In this document: positions 24,432 through 35,577 of the stretch, in pieces | Layout of the letters: the number at the start of each line of letters is the position of its first letter | Position numbering within the stretch: position 1 is the first letter of the stretch | From: Stratiolaelaps scimitus | Lineage: Eukaryota > Arthropoda > Arachnida > Mesostigmata > Laelapidae | NCBI GenBank assembly: GCA_019614645.1 | Contig: JABWDB010000002.1 | Span: 10,701,501-10,765,500, forward strand | Length of the DNA stretch: 64,000 nucleotides | Direction of reading: 5' to 3' | Notes under the pieces: generated by a model | What the model was told of the DNA's origin: nothing | The model's database searches: none | Seen by the model: the letters and a program-made list of their open reading frames with translations, nothing else | Translations under genes and position numbers: made by a program

Positions 24432-24634
24432 AGGCCAGCGGTAACAGCCGCGTGCTGTTTTAGCTACGGCTATAGCGGACGAGGCCTAGGCTTCGGCAGC
24501 TGGCTGCGCCAGTGTCGGCAATGGCGTTTTGTTCTTTCCATTCGTTCTCTTCCTCCGTTTTATGCTTCGTGCTCCTCTAATGGATTTGTTGGATTTGTAG
24601 TTTTCATCGTACAGAGGAACCATTGGAACCGGGT

Positions 24635-24651
24635 CGACCGACCGACCGACC
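24635..24651. repeat. (GACC)4 microsatellite
   Basis: Tetranucleotide CGAC/GACC tract that runs on into GC-rich CCGGCCGG. Confidence 0.85.
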
Positions 24652-24779
24652 GCCCGGCCGGTCCATCATAAGGTCGCTAATGAGAGTCTAAATGTAAAGA
24701 TCAAAAGCTTTTATGGGCCGACTCATCTCACTGCTGCCACTGCCGCGTTATACCCATCGTCTCCTTTCGCCATAGCGTT

Positions 24780-26400
24780 CCTAGCCGGCCGACAACAGCC
24801 CTACGCTCCTGATCGTGTCGGAATAATTTCCCCACTCGAAAGTGGCGGAAGATCGCTCTTTATACAACTTTCTATGATACATATGGGGAGAGATGGTGGG
24901 GCTTGGTCGACCATTCCTTGCTTCCCAGGAGTAACAGCTTTGGTTACTCTGTAGGGCGCTGTCCCCGGTTGAATTATTCCTCGACAAGCCTGTGGTAGCG
25001 AAGAACGTTTAACAAGCGAATACAATACTGAATTGAATGTCGATTCAGTGTCCGTGTATATCTTCCGAACTCATTGTGCTTGTCACTGTTTCCAAGAGGT
25101 TAATGTGGGACCGTCATACCATAACTATGAGTAATAGAATCAAGGTCAAATCACCAGAAGACTTTCTTCAACTGAATACCGGCAAACGTTTTTCTCTTGC
25201 CTGTTCAGCTTTCCTCAACATTGATATCAGATCAGACTCATATACAGAGTAAACAAAACATCAACGGAACTCGTGCACTTCCTTAGGCCCCCTCCATATA
25301 TCCCACTGAGATCGCTTCGCCAATTTTTGATCCGACTTCGTCTCTGCCGGGATTAACTACCCTGTGCCATAGCCCCAGAGCAGGGAGTAATCGCCGGTTG
25401 CCCGGTCCAATCCACAGCTATGGCCGTTTGACGATCTCTCCAGTCAGGGGGCATCCTCATTAGTGCCTAATCTAATTCCTTGCTGTTCTTCGGCCGCTTC
25501 ATCATCTCCAACCTCGATTCCTTTTGGCAGTACGCCCTATCGATCTGGGCATTCCAAGGGTCTTAGCGATTTGTTACTTCTGCATTCCCCGTAAATTCTC
25601 GCCCGACGCCCCTACCCGCTCCTCGCGTCAGCTCTATCACGCTACGGCAAAGGTAGGTAATTTTTTAAAGCTTCTAGTCTTCTTGATTGCTTCACTGACC
25701 TCATTCGAGGGCCCATTTTTCACATGCAATTTTCTCCAATCGCTAACTCATACCTGTGCGGATCGGGTGCACGATGGATGATATTGTTTAAGAGCATTTA
25801 CTATGGTACCGAGGATCTGCAACCCTAGGCGTGTGGCAAATTATTATCACATGTGCGAATATTACCCATGCTATATTATGTTGCTATGCTATATTGGTTT
25901 TTACTTCAGGGTATTGACGGATTATTGACGATGACTGAACAACTGCTCACTGGGTTCAATAGGAGACCCTTGTTACACCTCACCTCCTTATATCAAAGTA
26001 CTCTCCCGGAACGGGTACGGGACATGCCCCAAATTCGAGTGGCCTTCTTCTCGAGTGGAGATGAAGATAGACTCCATAGACTCTGTTTACAATCAAGTTC
26101 AGTCTTTCTCGACAAGCATAGGCAAGTGTTGTCTATGCTTGTCTCAGAAGTGCAACCTGCCCATACATGATATGTTGTTTTGTAATTTGGGGAATTAACT
26201 GGCTCGGCTCGTAACGACGCCCGCCCCAACCGGCAAAAGGTTAAAAAACAACAACGACGGCTGGAGTCTGAGCGCAACATCGTCCGTAATTCGAACAACG
26301 TTGGTGAAATAGCGGAAGGAAGGCCTCGTGGCTGTTAGCAAGGGCACGAAGGGCAGGGGAGAAGCGGGATTCACACCACTTTAGGGGGAGTGTCTGTATA
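24780..26400. other. Mixed non-coding block
   Basis: Ordinary sequence with no frame above 105 codons. It contains a 15-pair hairpin at 26111-26143. No gene or RNA was recognised. Confidence 0.5.
26111..26143. repeat. Hairpin with 11-bp perfect arms
   Basis: GACAAGCATAG (26111-26121) pairs with CTATGCTTGTC (26133-26143). Four more inner positions pair, one of them a G-T wobble, which leaves a 3-nt loop. The function is unknown. Confidence 0.7.
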
Positions 26401-28300
26401 TTTGCTCAATTTACTTCTTTGCGTCGACTCCATCGACCTCGTCAGCGATACCGGAGCCACCGTTCACGCTACTACTTTTGGCTGGGTCATCCAAATCGCA
26501 GGTTATCAGCATCTCGTTTCTTCCTCCCAAGATTCGCCCTGACCTTCGTCCATCCAGTGGTGGAACAAATCTCGGAGATGCTGCCCCGGCGTCCGATGAA
26601 CAGCCGATGAGGGAACGTTGCGGAGAGGTCGGTGGCTATCTTAGCGTCCGATCCGGCTGCTGCTCGCTGATGTTACATTGGTGGCTCGGCTCGGAACGCA
26701 CAGACGGACGGGCCGTGAATCAGCATTTTCTTTGTTTTTTCCCTGTTTGACCCATCGACTCCTTCGTTGCGGCCTCCTCTGGCACTTCTGCTGCTGTTGG
26801 AGTGCGATTCTTCCTCCACAATCTCCTAGATGGCGGAGAGACTGCAAGCTGGCCCATGTCTGCGGAGAGCTAACCTGACAACAATCGAAGAGTATCGACA
26901 CAGGGAGCAGCACCAGGAGCGGCGCCCCGCGAGGCAGGCTTCCCATCCTCGTCTTCACAACGGCTAGACTGAAAGTGGAGACTAGCCGAAGCCGGGGGGG
27001 CGGTCAGAGAACTCCAGACGGAAAATGTGAGGCTTACGGGGTAAACAGACAAGGCAATCGAAAGTGGCGGGGGGAGATGGGAAATAGGACTGGAGAGAAC
27101 GGTGGCGCGTGAGCTCGTCTGGCCATGGTGCCGTCGTCTCGCTCGCGGCCCGAAAGCAGCAGCCACCTGAGCGTAAAATAAAACCAACGCTCAACAATCT
27201 CCCCTTCTCCTTTCTCTTCTGGTGGGAAGACAGAGCCCCCTTTGCGGGGCCGTCTCCGTCGCCATCGCTGTTGCCGCGGCCGCCGCTTTTACCTGCAACG
27301 GAGTGACAGTGAGCGGGCTGGAAGTAATGACAATGAACCGCACTATATTTATATATATATATATATATATAATAATGAAATGATAGCAAGCACAGCACCA
27401 CGTAACGTTTAATATGAGTTGTACACGAGGAGCAACGAACTACGGGCATCTTTCTCATCGCACCAAAGTCATTATCACCATCATCCCTGGCAATAGCAAC
27501 AACAACAACAGCTAAAATAGCACAGAAACAAATCGTACGATGCTATGATGCATTCAGCTGTAGGTCGATCGTCGGCGGAAACCAACTATCGTATCATGTA
27601 GCCAGAGGCAGAGAGAGACAGGAGGGGGAAGGTCAGCCGACGAGAAGAGAACGAACAAAGAAAGGAAACAGAAGTGGAAGGACGCTATGCTGCTGCTCCG
27701 TCTGCTCCGGGTGTTGATGCTCAAGAGACTGCTGCATTACATCCTCGCCCCGTTTCGTGTTCTCTCTCGCAGCGAGCGTCGCGCCACTGCGACACCGTCG
27801 CCGAGTTTTCCTCCGTTTCGTCCCGGGCTGGAAAAGAGAGTGGAGCAAGTAGGCTGACTGTCGGTCTGGTCGGTTGGCTCGCTGGTTGCCAGCCTACCAG
27901 GTAGCCAGGTGGATCGAAGACGGGGAGAGTCCCTAGGAGAGAAGGGAACGAAGCGAAGGACGAGCACAGGAAAAATGTGAAGGACGACGAAGTATCGGCG
28001 CCCAGATGGCGGACACAAAGCGACGCCAGGAACGCTGGTACCGCCGAGTCGGGGCCGCCGACACCGTGGCGTCCACATCGATCGACAGGGAAATTCGACG
28101 GCGGGACTGGACGAGGCAGGTTCACAATCGACGGTAGCGTTGCCGTCGGTGGGGCGGCCGGCGGGGGTATATCGACTGTAGAAGGGGAGGACGGCCTCGT
28201 CGTACCTGAGACCGTCTCGATAAAAGAGCCTGGCAATTTTGAAGTAGTGGAGGCGGGTGTATGCCGGTCTAGCGGCCTAGCCAGCTTGCGACAGAAGCGT
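26400..28300. other. GC-rich island
   Basis: CpG-rich DNA with overlapping frames on both strands of up to 171 codons (27721-28236, minus), Pro/Ser/Arg-biased and without domains. It is split by an AT microsatellite. Regulatory or UTR sequence is possible but unproven. Confidence 0.45.
27343..27373. repeat. (AT)n microsatellite
   Basis: About 30 bp of AT, lightly interrupted by TTT, inside a GC-rich island. Confidence 0.85.
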
Positions 28301-29390
28301 ATGCGATCATGCTTGAACTATAGTGCTTCCTCGAACTGTATAGAGCAATGGGCGCGTACGGTCAAAGGAGATGAATGACATAGAAGCATGTGCGTGGTAT
28401 CGGAAAAGCGGTGTCCTGTTGTTCGGATCAATCAAATGGGATATTGGGATCAAATGCTGTTGAGATTACCTGTTCATATCTGTGTATACATTTGCATATT
28501 GTACGATGTATACGTGAACTAGGATTCTCTTGAAAGGACGGAGTTCCCTTCCTGAAACTACATATTGTAGTTGAGTATAAAAGGGGTCACAAAATTCGCA
28601 ACTTGTTAACACTACACAAAGGTGACCATCGTATGGTGAACCATAGGATTACCGGTGGGAGTTCCAAGGGCACATGTGCACCGAGGCCGTTTACTTAGAT
28701 ATCTGTCAGTTATTATTTATTATTAGTAATTTTTTTATCGTACGAGGATCGGCCTTCGATGAGCTAATTCTGAGCACACGTGCGTAGAATTACCCGAAGC
28801 TCCGTATAGGAAACGTAGCAGGAGTATTTGACAAGTGAGTGAATATACAAGACCTTTCTACAACTTATAGTCAGATTGTTTTTGAAAGGTACAGAGTATT
28901 CAATACTGTTGATATTGGTACAATAAATATATGCTGAAAATGTGTTTCTTCAACACAACATACACCAATTTGAAAGTCCCAAAATAGATTATCCAACGCT
29001 GGTTCCTCTCTAACATATCTAGCTTTCGCTAGACCCATCCACGTAGAGCAGCACCGCTAAGGCGATACATGTACGATACATTTTCGCAACTTATGGTGCT
29101 GTATTGCAATTGCATCCCATAATTCGACATGTACTAGACGTTTCCGGCATATACTCACTTACGCTCCACTACCAACATATACATACACATAGACAGACAG
29201 CTTATATAGATAAACTGAAAGATAGATACATCCTCAGTTACAGTTCTCAGTTGTCGTTGCTTGCAGATCCGGGCGATACCTAACGACGGACGCTGTCCTG
29301 ATTGAGCAAGCGTCTCACTTGGGGCCCGTCTAATAATAATAATAAGGGCCGGCAGCAATCTTCGGATACAACACGATAAGTGGAGGCACA
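28300..29390. other. AT-rich non-coding block
   Basis: No frame above 67 codons. It contains short inverted repeats only, such as GTATACAT/ATGTATAC near 28482 and 28507. Confidence 0.5.
29331..29345. repeat. (TAA)5 microsatellite
   Basis: Perfect TAA units. Confidence 0.8.
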
Positions 29391-30260
29391 GAGCAGTTAG
29401 CCGTAGGATGCAGCTCGTAGCTCAGTCTTGGAATCGGCGTCGGGTTCCATGGATTAGCGTCTTCGCCTCGTATCTTCAGCTGCCGTTCCTTTGGATCGTC
29501 TCTCCTATACACGGCTCCTGCCGTTGGTCGTGGTTCTGCTGCGGCTGCACCTCTTCCACTGGTCTAACACGATCCTGTGCTCGCGTTGTCCGATGCCTCG
29601 CAATCGACCCACCCTTCACAGCCGTCATCGCCTCTTACGGTCGTTCTCAGTCGCAACAACCACCGTTATCCTTCTCCGAGTAGAACAGTGCGCGCACGCG
29701 TGTGATTGTGTGTATGTCTGTTATGGATGGGTTCGCGTATGCCCACCCTCACTACCATTCGAGTGAGTCGCTCATTTTGCTGATCCCCTTTATTGCACAT
29801 TAGCGAACATGTCCTACAGCTAACCCTGCAGTTGTCCTACCCCACCTACACTTTCTCCGCCTTCTTCAGCTCCACGACTACGGACCTGCGACAACCAGCA
29901 GCGCTCGCTTTGGCGCTTCTTGCGTTAGGCTTGCCCGGCAGCATGGACCCACCTAGCGCTGTCAGTGGTATCCACTACGGCGAAGCACAGTGCCGCACTC
30001 CCATTAGATCCTTTCCTCGAGACGCCGTCTGCCCTCCCCCGAACGATCACCTACTCTCACTCAGCTTCCCGACGACGGACAATATTATTAGTATGCTTAT
30101 TGTTATTTGTACCATCAGAAGCGGCACGATCATCAGCGGCGGGGCTGTGATACGAACGTTTGTATGCGCAGTCTCGTACGCACCCGCCCGATACAGTCAC
30201 ACACAGCATGCAAACACTCACCCCAGCCTGCTCACTAGTAGCCGATGATCCCGGGAGTGG
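29390..30260. other. GC-leaning island
   Basis: Plus-strand frames of 91 and 151 codons are Ser/Thr/Leu-biased without domains. Nothing is recognisable. Confidence 0.45.
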
Positions 30261-30451
30261 TTGCGGGCACGGTTTACCCTTACGGCAAAGGAATCAGACA
30301 CGCCGTTAATTGGCTTGAGTCACTCTTGGAGACGAAGGGGTGTGGGTGGTGTCAATATGTAATAATGGATGTCGCAAGAAAAGCGTGAGGTGTCTGGCGA
30401 AAAATAGTTAGGCTAGGTTGACGTCGTACTCCCGCAGAGGGTCAAATCTGG

Positions 30452-30921
30452 CAAATTATGTTGGTAAATCTTAACAATCCCATGGGAGACTAACTACACT
30501 TTGAGAGTTTCAAAGGTAACATTCCGTGAATTTCTCCTTGTAAGTGTTATACATACTTTCATAGACTTCAGGAACAAAACGTATGAGTGGACCAGTTCAG
30601 GAAAGGTTACTTCGTACGAGGGATAAAATCCACTTACTTAGAATCCCGCCACTGTTTCAGGACCGCCTTAGTATCGTGATTGTTCGTCTTTAAATATACA
30701 ATAATTAGAGAAGTAGCTGGGGACTCCAAATGTTTTGCAGCAAATTTTAACATCTTCCAGCGTAACCATCTCCAGAATTTCTTTGGACCACCCAACACCA
30801 TTTACATACGTGCATATTCCCTGAGAAAAGATAGAAACAATAGCATGAAGGGTTACCTTTGAAACCGTCAAACTTTCTTTTATCATATATATAGCGCTGG
30901 GTAACTTCAAAGGCATCAAGT
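30452..30921. mobile_element. MITE-like element with degenerate terminal inverted repeats
   Basis: The left end (30452 to about 30535) and the right end (30921 back to about 30830) align as inverted copies. Both carry an AAGTT/AATCTT-type outer block, then a variable spacer, then the core AGTTTCAAAGGTAAC (30506-30520) matched by GTTACCTTTGAAACC (30852-30866). The length is about 470 bp. The interior is AT-rich; an 83-codon minus-strand frame inside has no recognisable domain. A third copy of the same end begins at 34195, which independently supports a dispersed family. Target-site duplications are not visible, so the exact borders are estimates. Confidence 0.6.
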
Positions 30922-31713
30922 TATTATATTATCTGTTATCTTGTAATATACATATTATTCATGCGATGTAACTTTGATGAAATCGTAGTATCGCGCCTAG
31001 TGTGCACGGTACTGACGTCCGATAGTTCGCTTGCAAGCGAATTAAATTCGAGGGGGCAGCTGTTAGAGCCGATTACCTGCACCTCTCGCTTTCCAGTTCA
31101 TCCCATGAGAAAATGGCGTTCGCAAACAACAACGTGGCTGCTGCTGCCTGTCGCACAGCGTTTTGTCGCCGAGGCTCAGTAGCGGCAGCGGCTGCTGCTG
31201 CTACTAGCGGACAGACGGGCGAACTCTCCCGTGGGATTTGTCATCGCTACAAAAATATCAAGTTGCTCCACCGCCTCGACTCGAGCCCCAGCTGTAGGCC
31301 CAGTGGCGTTTAGCCCAGTGAGTCGGTAGGCCGGGAGGCCTAAAAGGAACGCTGGAAGGTATGAACGTAGGGTAGAACACGTAGAAGTGTTCTGCTGCCA
31401 GCGGCCGCAGCGGCACTCCTGGTTCATTTCTATGGCCGCTTCCACCGCTGTCTCCACCCTTGCCACTTCTTTTCTATTGGTACTCTAGCACCAGCGGCGA
31501 TCGTTGCTTCGGTGTCTACTGGGCTCGGGCTGCCTTTGAGAACTTGGCTACTTTCATATTTTTATCTGCTACTCAACTCTTTTTCTATCTCTCTTTCTCA
31601 TCCCTTTTCCTGGAGTTCTCGCACATCGCGCTGCTACCACTGCCTCTATTATCCCATGCGATCCATGTAGAGCAGCCCGTGCTAGTCCCAGCGCCACCAG
31701 CAGCAGTTCTCAA

Positions 31714-31732
31714 AGCAGCAGCAGCAGCAGCA
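31714..31732. repeat. (GCA)6 microsatellite
   Basis: Six perfect CAG-type triplets. Confidence 0.9.
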
Positions 31733-31799
31733 ACTGTGAAGATCGTTCTCGATTCTTCCAATTTCAACTTCTCTCTCGGCTTCACCCTACTCGTTCTCG

Positions 31800-31824
31800 C
31801 TCTCTCTCTCTCTCCCTCTCTCTC
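31800..31824. repeat. (CT)n microsatellite
   Basis: 25-bp CT tract with one CC interruption. Confidence 0.9.
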
Positions 31825-32161
31825 ATTCTATCGCCCTCTTTGGGTGACGGTAACCCCCGCCGGCTCCGAGAGCCTTCTAGCCTGGGCAGCTTCCCGGCGC
31901 CATGAGAACTCGAAGCGTATTGGGTCCCGCGTTTGGAGCAGGGTCGAGGGTTCGGGGTTGGACAGGGCAACGAGGGACGCTCGAGCGGGCTCGCAGATGG
32001 AAAACGCGACCAAAAGACAGAGAGACTCTTGTATTATTGACCTTCCTCGGGCCTCTCGCACTCTCTCTAAGGCTGACTGGGGCCGGTAGGTACTCGGCGA
32101 AATTATTTTCCAATATGATCGAATGTAACCCGCGGCTATTTTACTACAACGGCAGCGGCAC

Positions 32162-32179
32162 CAGCAGCAGCAGCAGCAG
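32162..32179. repeat. (CAG)6 microsatellite
   Basis: Six CAG units. A CTG run of opposite orientation lies about 107 bp downstream. Confidence 0.9.
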
Positions 32180-32285
32180 ACAGAAACGCTCTCGCTGACG
32201 TCGCCATCTCCAGCGTCGCAGAGACAGCCAGAGAACACGACTAATCCGATACTTAGCAGCATCGGGAGAATACTATTATACAAGC

Positions 32286-32301
32286 AGCTGCTGCTGCTGC
32301 A
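32286..32301. repeat. (CTG)4 run with palindromic borders
   Basis: CTG units flanked by AGCTG and CAGCT, so the block is partly self-complementary and also complementary to the CAG run at 32162-32179. Confidence 0.85.
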
Positions 32302-32833
32302 GCTCGAGAAGAGATGGATGTGGGTTTTAGAGACCACGGGTCGGTATTGGGGCCGGATGAAACCGGGTTATGGGACAGCCGACAGGGCCGGGCTAAGCTT
32401 AAAAGTCAACAAGATGGCGTTTGCCTCAAGGCAAGGTGGGCCTGTCCGGTCGAGTCCAGCCTGGTCGGGACAGACGACGAACGGTGGGCTCGACCCAGTT
32501 TCGCTATGGTGCTATGTCCGTCGTCCTCGTCGTCGTTGTCTTCCCCTCTATCGATGTTGTCCACCACTGTCGTCGGATTGAGCGCTGAGCAGACAGATCC
32601 GAGGGAAAGCAACTGCGGTCGCGGCGACTCGAAAGCTAAGGCGTTGGCCACAAAAATATATCGGCATATCTGGCTTACGGCTTCTGCGTTCGCAGTTCGG
32701 CTTCCTGACACGAGAACAAGGATAAGCGCAAGACGACAGCAGTTGTACCCAGGGGCAGGGCAGGCAATGGCCGTGCAAACCCTCCGTCACTTATCGCTGT
32801 TTACTCGTTCTCGCTCAGTCACTTTCTCTCTGC

Positions 32834-32852
32834 CTCTCTCTCTCTCTCTCTC
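32834..32852. repeat. (CT)9 microsatellite
   Basis: Perfect CT tract. Confidence 0.9.
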
Positions 32853-34194
32853 AAAAGCTGACCGAGAGTGACTCTTCGTCGCAATAGGATCAGTACCAAT
32901 AACTAGCGTTTGAGGCGGAAAGGTCGTCGCACGGAAAGCACGGAAATTACGCTCGCCCAAGGTCGTCGTTCTGTGTGAACTAGTTTGAGTTTCAGAAAAG
33001 AAGTCAATTGAGTCGACAGCTAAGGGAGAGAGATTCGATACCGAGGCTAGTCACGAAACTTAAGTCGAGGATGTAATGTAGATCTTCATATCATGGGTGT
33101 GGACAACCAACTGCCGGCCGATCTCTGAGATCGCGGGGCTTACCTCAGCGGCAGCATTTATAATATAAGAGGAAGTAGCGGGAGCATCGTTGAAAAATCC
33201 GGAGCTGCAGGCGGGCGCGGGATGGGCGAACCTCAAGGCCGACTCGAAGCTGAACTCGACCTGCTAATTCCTCTGTTGGCGCCGCAAACGTCGAAGGATA
33301 TTGTTGACTCGGCATGCGGCAGAGCGGCGAGTCGGGGGCAGGCGGGCAGAGGCGTGAGATCAGAAAGTGTTGTTGATTCTGTCGCACAGACCACGCTCAG
33401 AGGACATGACCGGTACGAAGACGGTCGTAGACGCCGGCGCAGTAATCATCTGAGAAAGGTGGGTGTTTGTAGTTGATCCCTGCGGGCGGTGAGCAGAGGT
33501 GCTCACGATGTGGAACGGGCCCTTGGCGAGATGTTGGCACATGTTCAGCCTTGGGCGACGCTGCCACGTCTACGTAAATGTCAAGACAGGAAGTAGCTGG
33601 CTTTTGAGTTAGGTCATCCTGTCGGCGGCGGGGGCCGATGGCGACACGTCTCCAAAAAAGACGTCTCACGGAAGATGAAGACGAGACTCGAGAAGAGGAA
33701 CGCGGAGGAGAAGAAGGGGTGTACTATAAAATGTTTAATAGAAATGCACCGTCACCCGCTCGGGAGGAAGACGGTAGTAGCCTTGGTAGTGATGGTGGCC
33801 AATGTTTGGCATGGCCACAGGAGGCTATGAGAAAGGACGCGACGGCCTCGATCCGCCTACGTATATCTATCAGGGTTTCGATTCGTTGTTCGTCCAAGTC
33901 GACGGACGAACACTTCGGGCTAGTTTTGGTTCGGTGAACATAAAACCACCGCCGTTTCACAGCACAACCGTGGATTGGCCTAAAAACTTGACGGCTGCTG
34001 ACGGAACACTCTTGCTGCCGGTATCGCTACGGCTGGACTCGCGCAGAAGAATTAGAGTTTCACTAGACGCGAGTCCTACATTGTACGGTTTACTTCTTTG
34101 GAGAACTCCCCACGCTCTTAGATACAGGCCAAAGCCTGCTATTACGCCGAGGATGAAGAAATGTGTTCTTGTGAGGATTCGCTACGTAGATATA

Positions 34195-34490
34195 CAGGGT
34201 GCTCGTAAAGTTACCCAACCCTACGAGAGACTAAGCAAAGTTTGAGGGTTTCGAAGGTAACTTTTCGTGCGAACATTTCCCCTCTATCTTGCTGTAAATG
34301 CATATCTTGATAGTGGTATACTTCATAATAATAATAACAAAGAACGGGAAAGCGTCCAGAGGAGTTTGCTTCGCCAACGGCCGACTTTGCGTAAAACACT
34401 AAGGCCACTTATTGTGGATTTGTTCGTTTCCTCTTTTAATTAAAAATATACGTTATTATCCAAGTGTATGCTCAGAAGCAAATTGAACTG
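34195..34490 (+). mobile_element. Second copy of the inverted-repeat element, left part
   Basis: It starts with CAGGGTG directly after TATA. GTTACCC (34210-34216) and the core GGTTTCGAAGGTAAC (34247-34261) match the ends of the 30452-30921 element. Its interior stays alignable to about 34480: both copies share a GTTCGT block followed by AAATATAC within a few dozen bases. No matching right end was found downstream, so the copy is truncated or longer and decayed beyond recognition. A CAGGGTG start after TA suits a Tc1/mariner-type or similar DNA transposon, but no transposase is present. Confidence 0.5.
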
Positions 34491-35500
34491 AAGGTGATCT
34501 ACGAACATGGCAAATGTTGATTAGTCTTCCACAGGTAGACAACCTACCGTTGGCTGCCAACCCGTTGAAGCCCTGTGGACTTCTTATCTATGGGTGGTTA
34601 GTAGCTGTAAGGGTCGTGCAACTATTTCGAGTGTAATGAAAAACCTTTCTACTTTCTATTGGGCGGCCTACCAAGCCGAGCTAAGAAACATAATAAATGT
34701 CAAAGCTAAGGTAAATGTTTAATGGTTTATTAAAGGAAGTGCAATTGTTACAATGCTTAATTTCTCTTATATGTCACGTCGCAGATTGATAATCCATAGG
34801 ATACTGTATGTAGCCTGTAGTCACAACCAATTCAATAATTAATGTATTCAGTTTTTAATGTGTTTACTCGTTTCCCGGGCATTATATTATTCGTGTTATC
34901 ACTGTTGATACAATTATTGCAGCGTTATGAGAAATATGGCACTTCTTCTATTTCGCACTATTCCCCAGTATTGATTATAAAAGCACACACGAGATTCGAG
35001 TACCAGTTGTCTCGTCGGGCTTCATATCGGCAAATATCATAGATAGAACTCGACGGCATCTTATTTGAGTTTCAGTACTAAGTTGGTCGAATATCAATAA
35101 GGACATTTGGCCATCTCCGAAGGGAATACACTATTCCATCACACTATTTACTACATCTCCTTTTGGGACCTATGTAGGATATCTGGAGGACTATCTGAAG
35201 GATCGAAGAAGATCTGGGCGAGTAGGGAACTAATGCCATTGTCCTCCGCATCTACTTGCGCCAAAAACCTCCGACAGCCCGTCCTCTGCCGCGGCAAGAT
35301 CCCGGTAATACCAGGTAAGATGATTGTGCTTCGGATAACAAAAAAATATGCCCTCAGTCTCCCGAATTGCAAATTAATGCGCAAACCTTTCGAAAATATA
35401 CTAATAGTCATATCTAAGTACAGTCAGATGATATGGCGAGAAAGTGGCGACAGTTTTCAAAGTGTTCCTAATATACGCAAAATTTTCATCCAATCCACAG

Positions 35501-35577
35501 TCACTTACCATCTGAACAAACAGTGGATATTTCTAATTGTCGGATCAAACCGTTCTTCCTCATATCATACGTATGAG
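35501..35577 (+). CDS. Weak candidate internal exon, unknown product
   Basis: A pyrimidine-leaning stretch ends in ATCCACAG (acceptor AG at 35499-35500). The open frame then runs 77 nt to a near-perfect donor, GAG|GTAAGTAT at 35578. The exon would encode about 25 residues (VTYHLNKQWIFLIVG...). It lies in a 173-codon open frame (35107-35628) that also contains a second donor, CCAG|GTAAGATG at 35315. No domain is recognised. The open frame is not longer than expected by chance, so splice-site quality is the only support. Confidence 0.15.

Larger units (their letters stand above)
23400..24780. other. Pyrimidine-rich GC island
   Basis: The plus strand is CT-rich, with triplet and tetranucleotide repeats. 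Overlapping frames of 102 to 156 codons on both strands are Ser/Arg/Pro-biased and have no domains. Confidence 0.45.
31000..33730. other. GC-rich island dense in triplet and CT repeats
   Basis: This island contains CAG, CTG and CT microsatellites and overlapping frames of up to 209 codons (31460-32089, plus) on both strands. The translations are Ser/Leu/Ala/Arg-biased and repeat-driven. The mix of CpG, CT tracts and CAG runs resembles 5' UTR or promoter-proximal DNA of a large arthropod gene, but no exon can be defended. Confidence 0.4.

Noticed and set aside
24481..24510. U6 snRNA-like GCTTCGGCAG
   Set aside because: Only about ten bases match; the conserved U6 body does not follow.
33802..34245. 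147-codon plus-strand frame
   Set aside because: Its last 17 codons lie inside the mobile-element end at 34195, so the frame is fortuitous.
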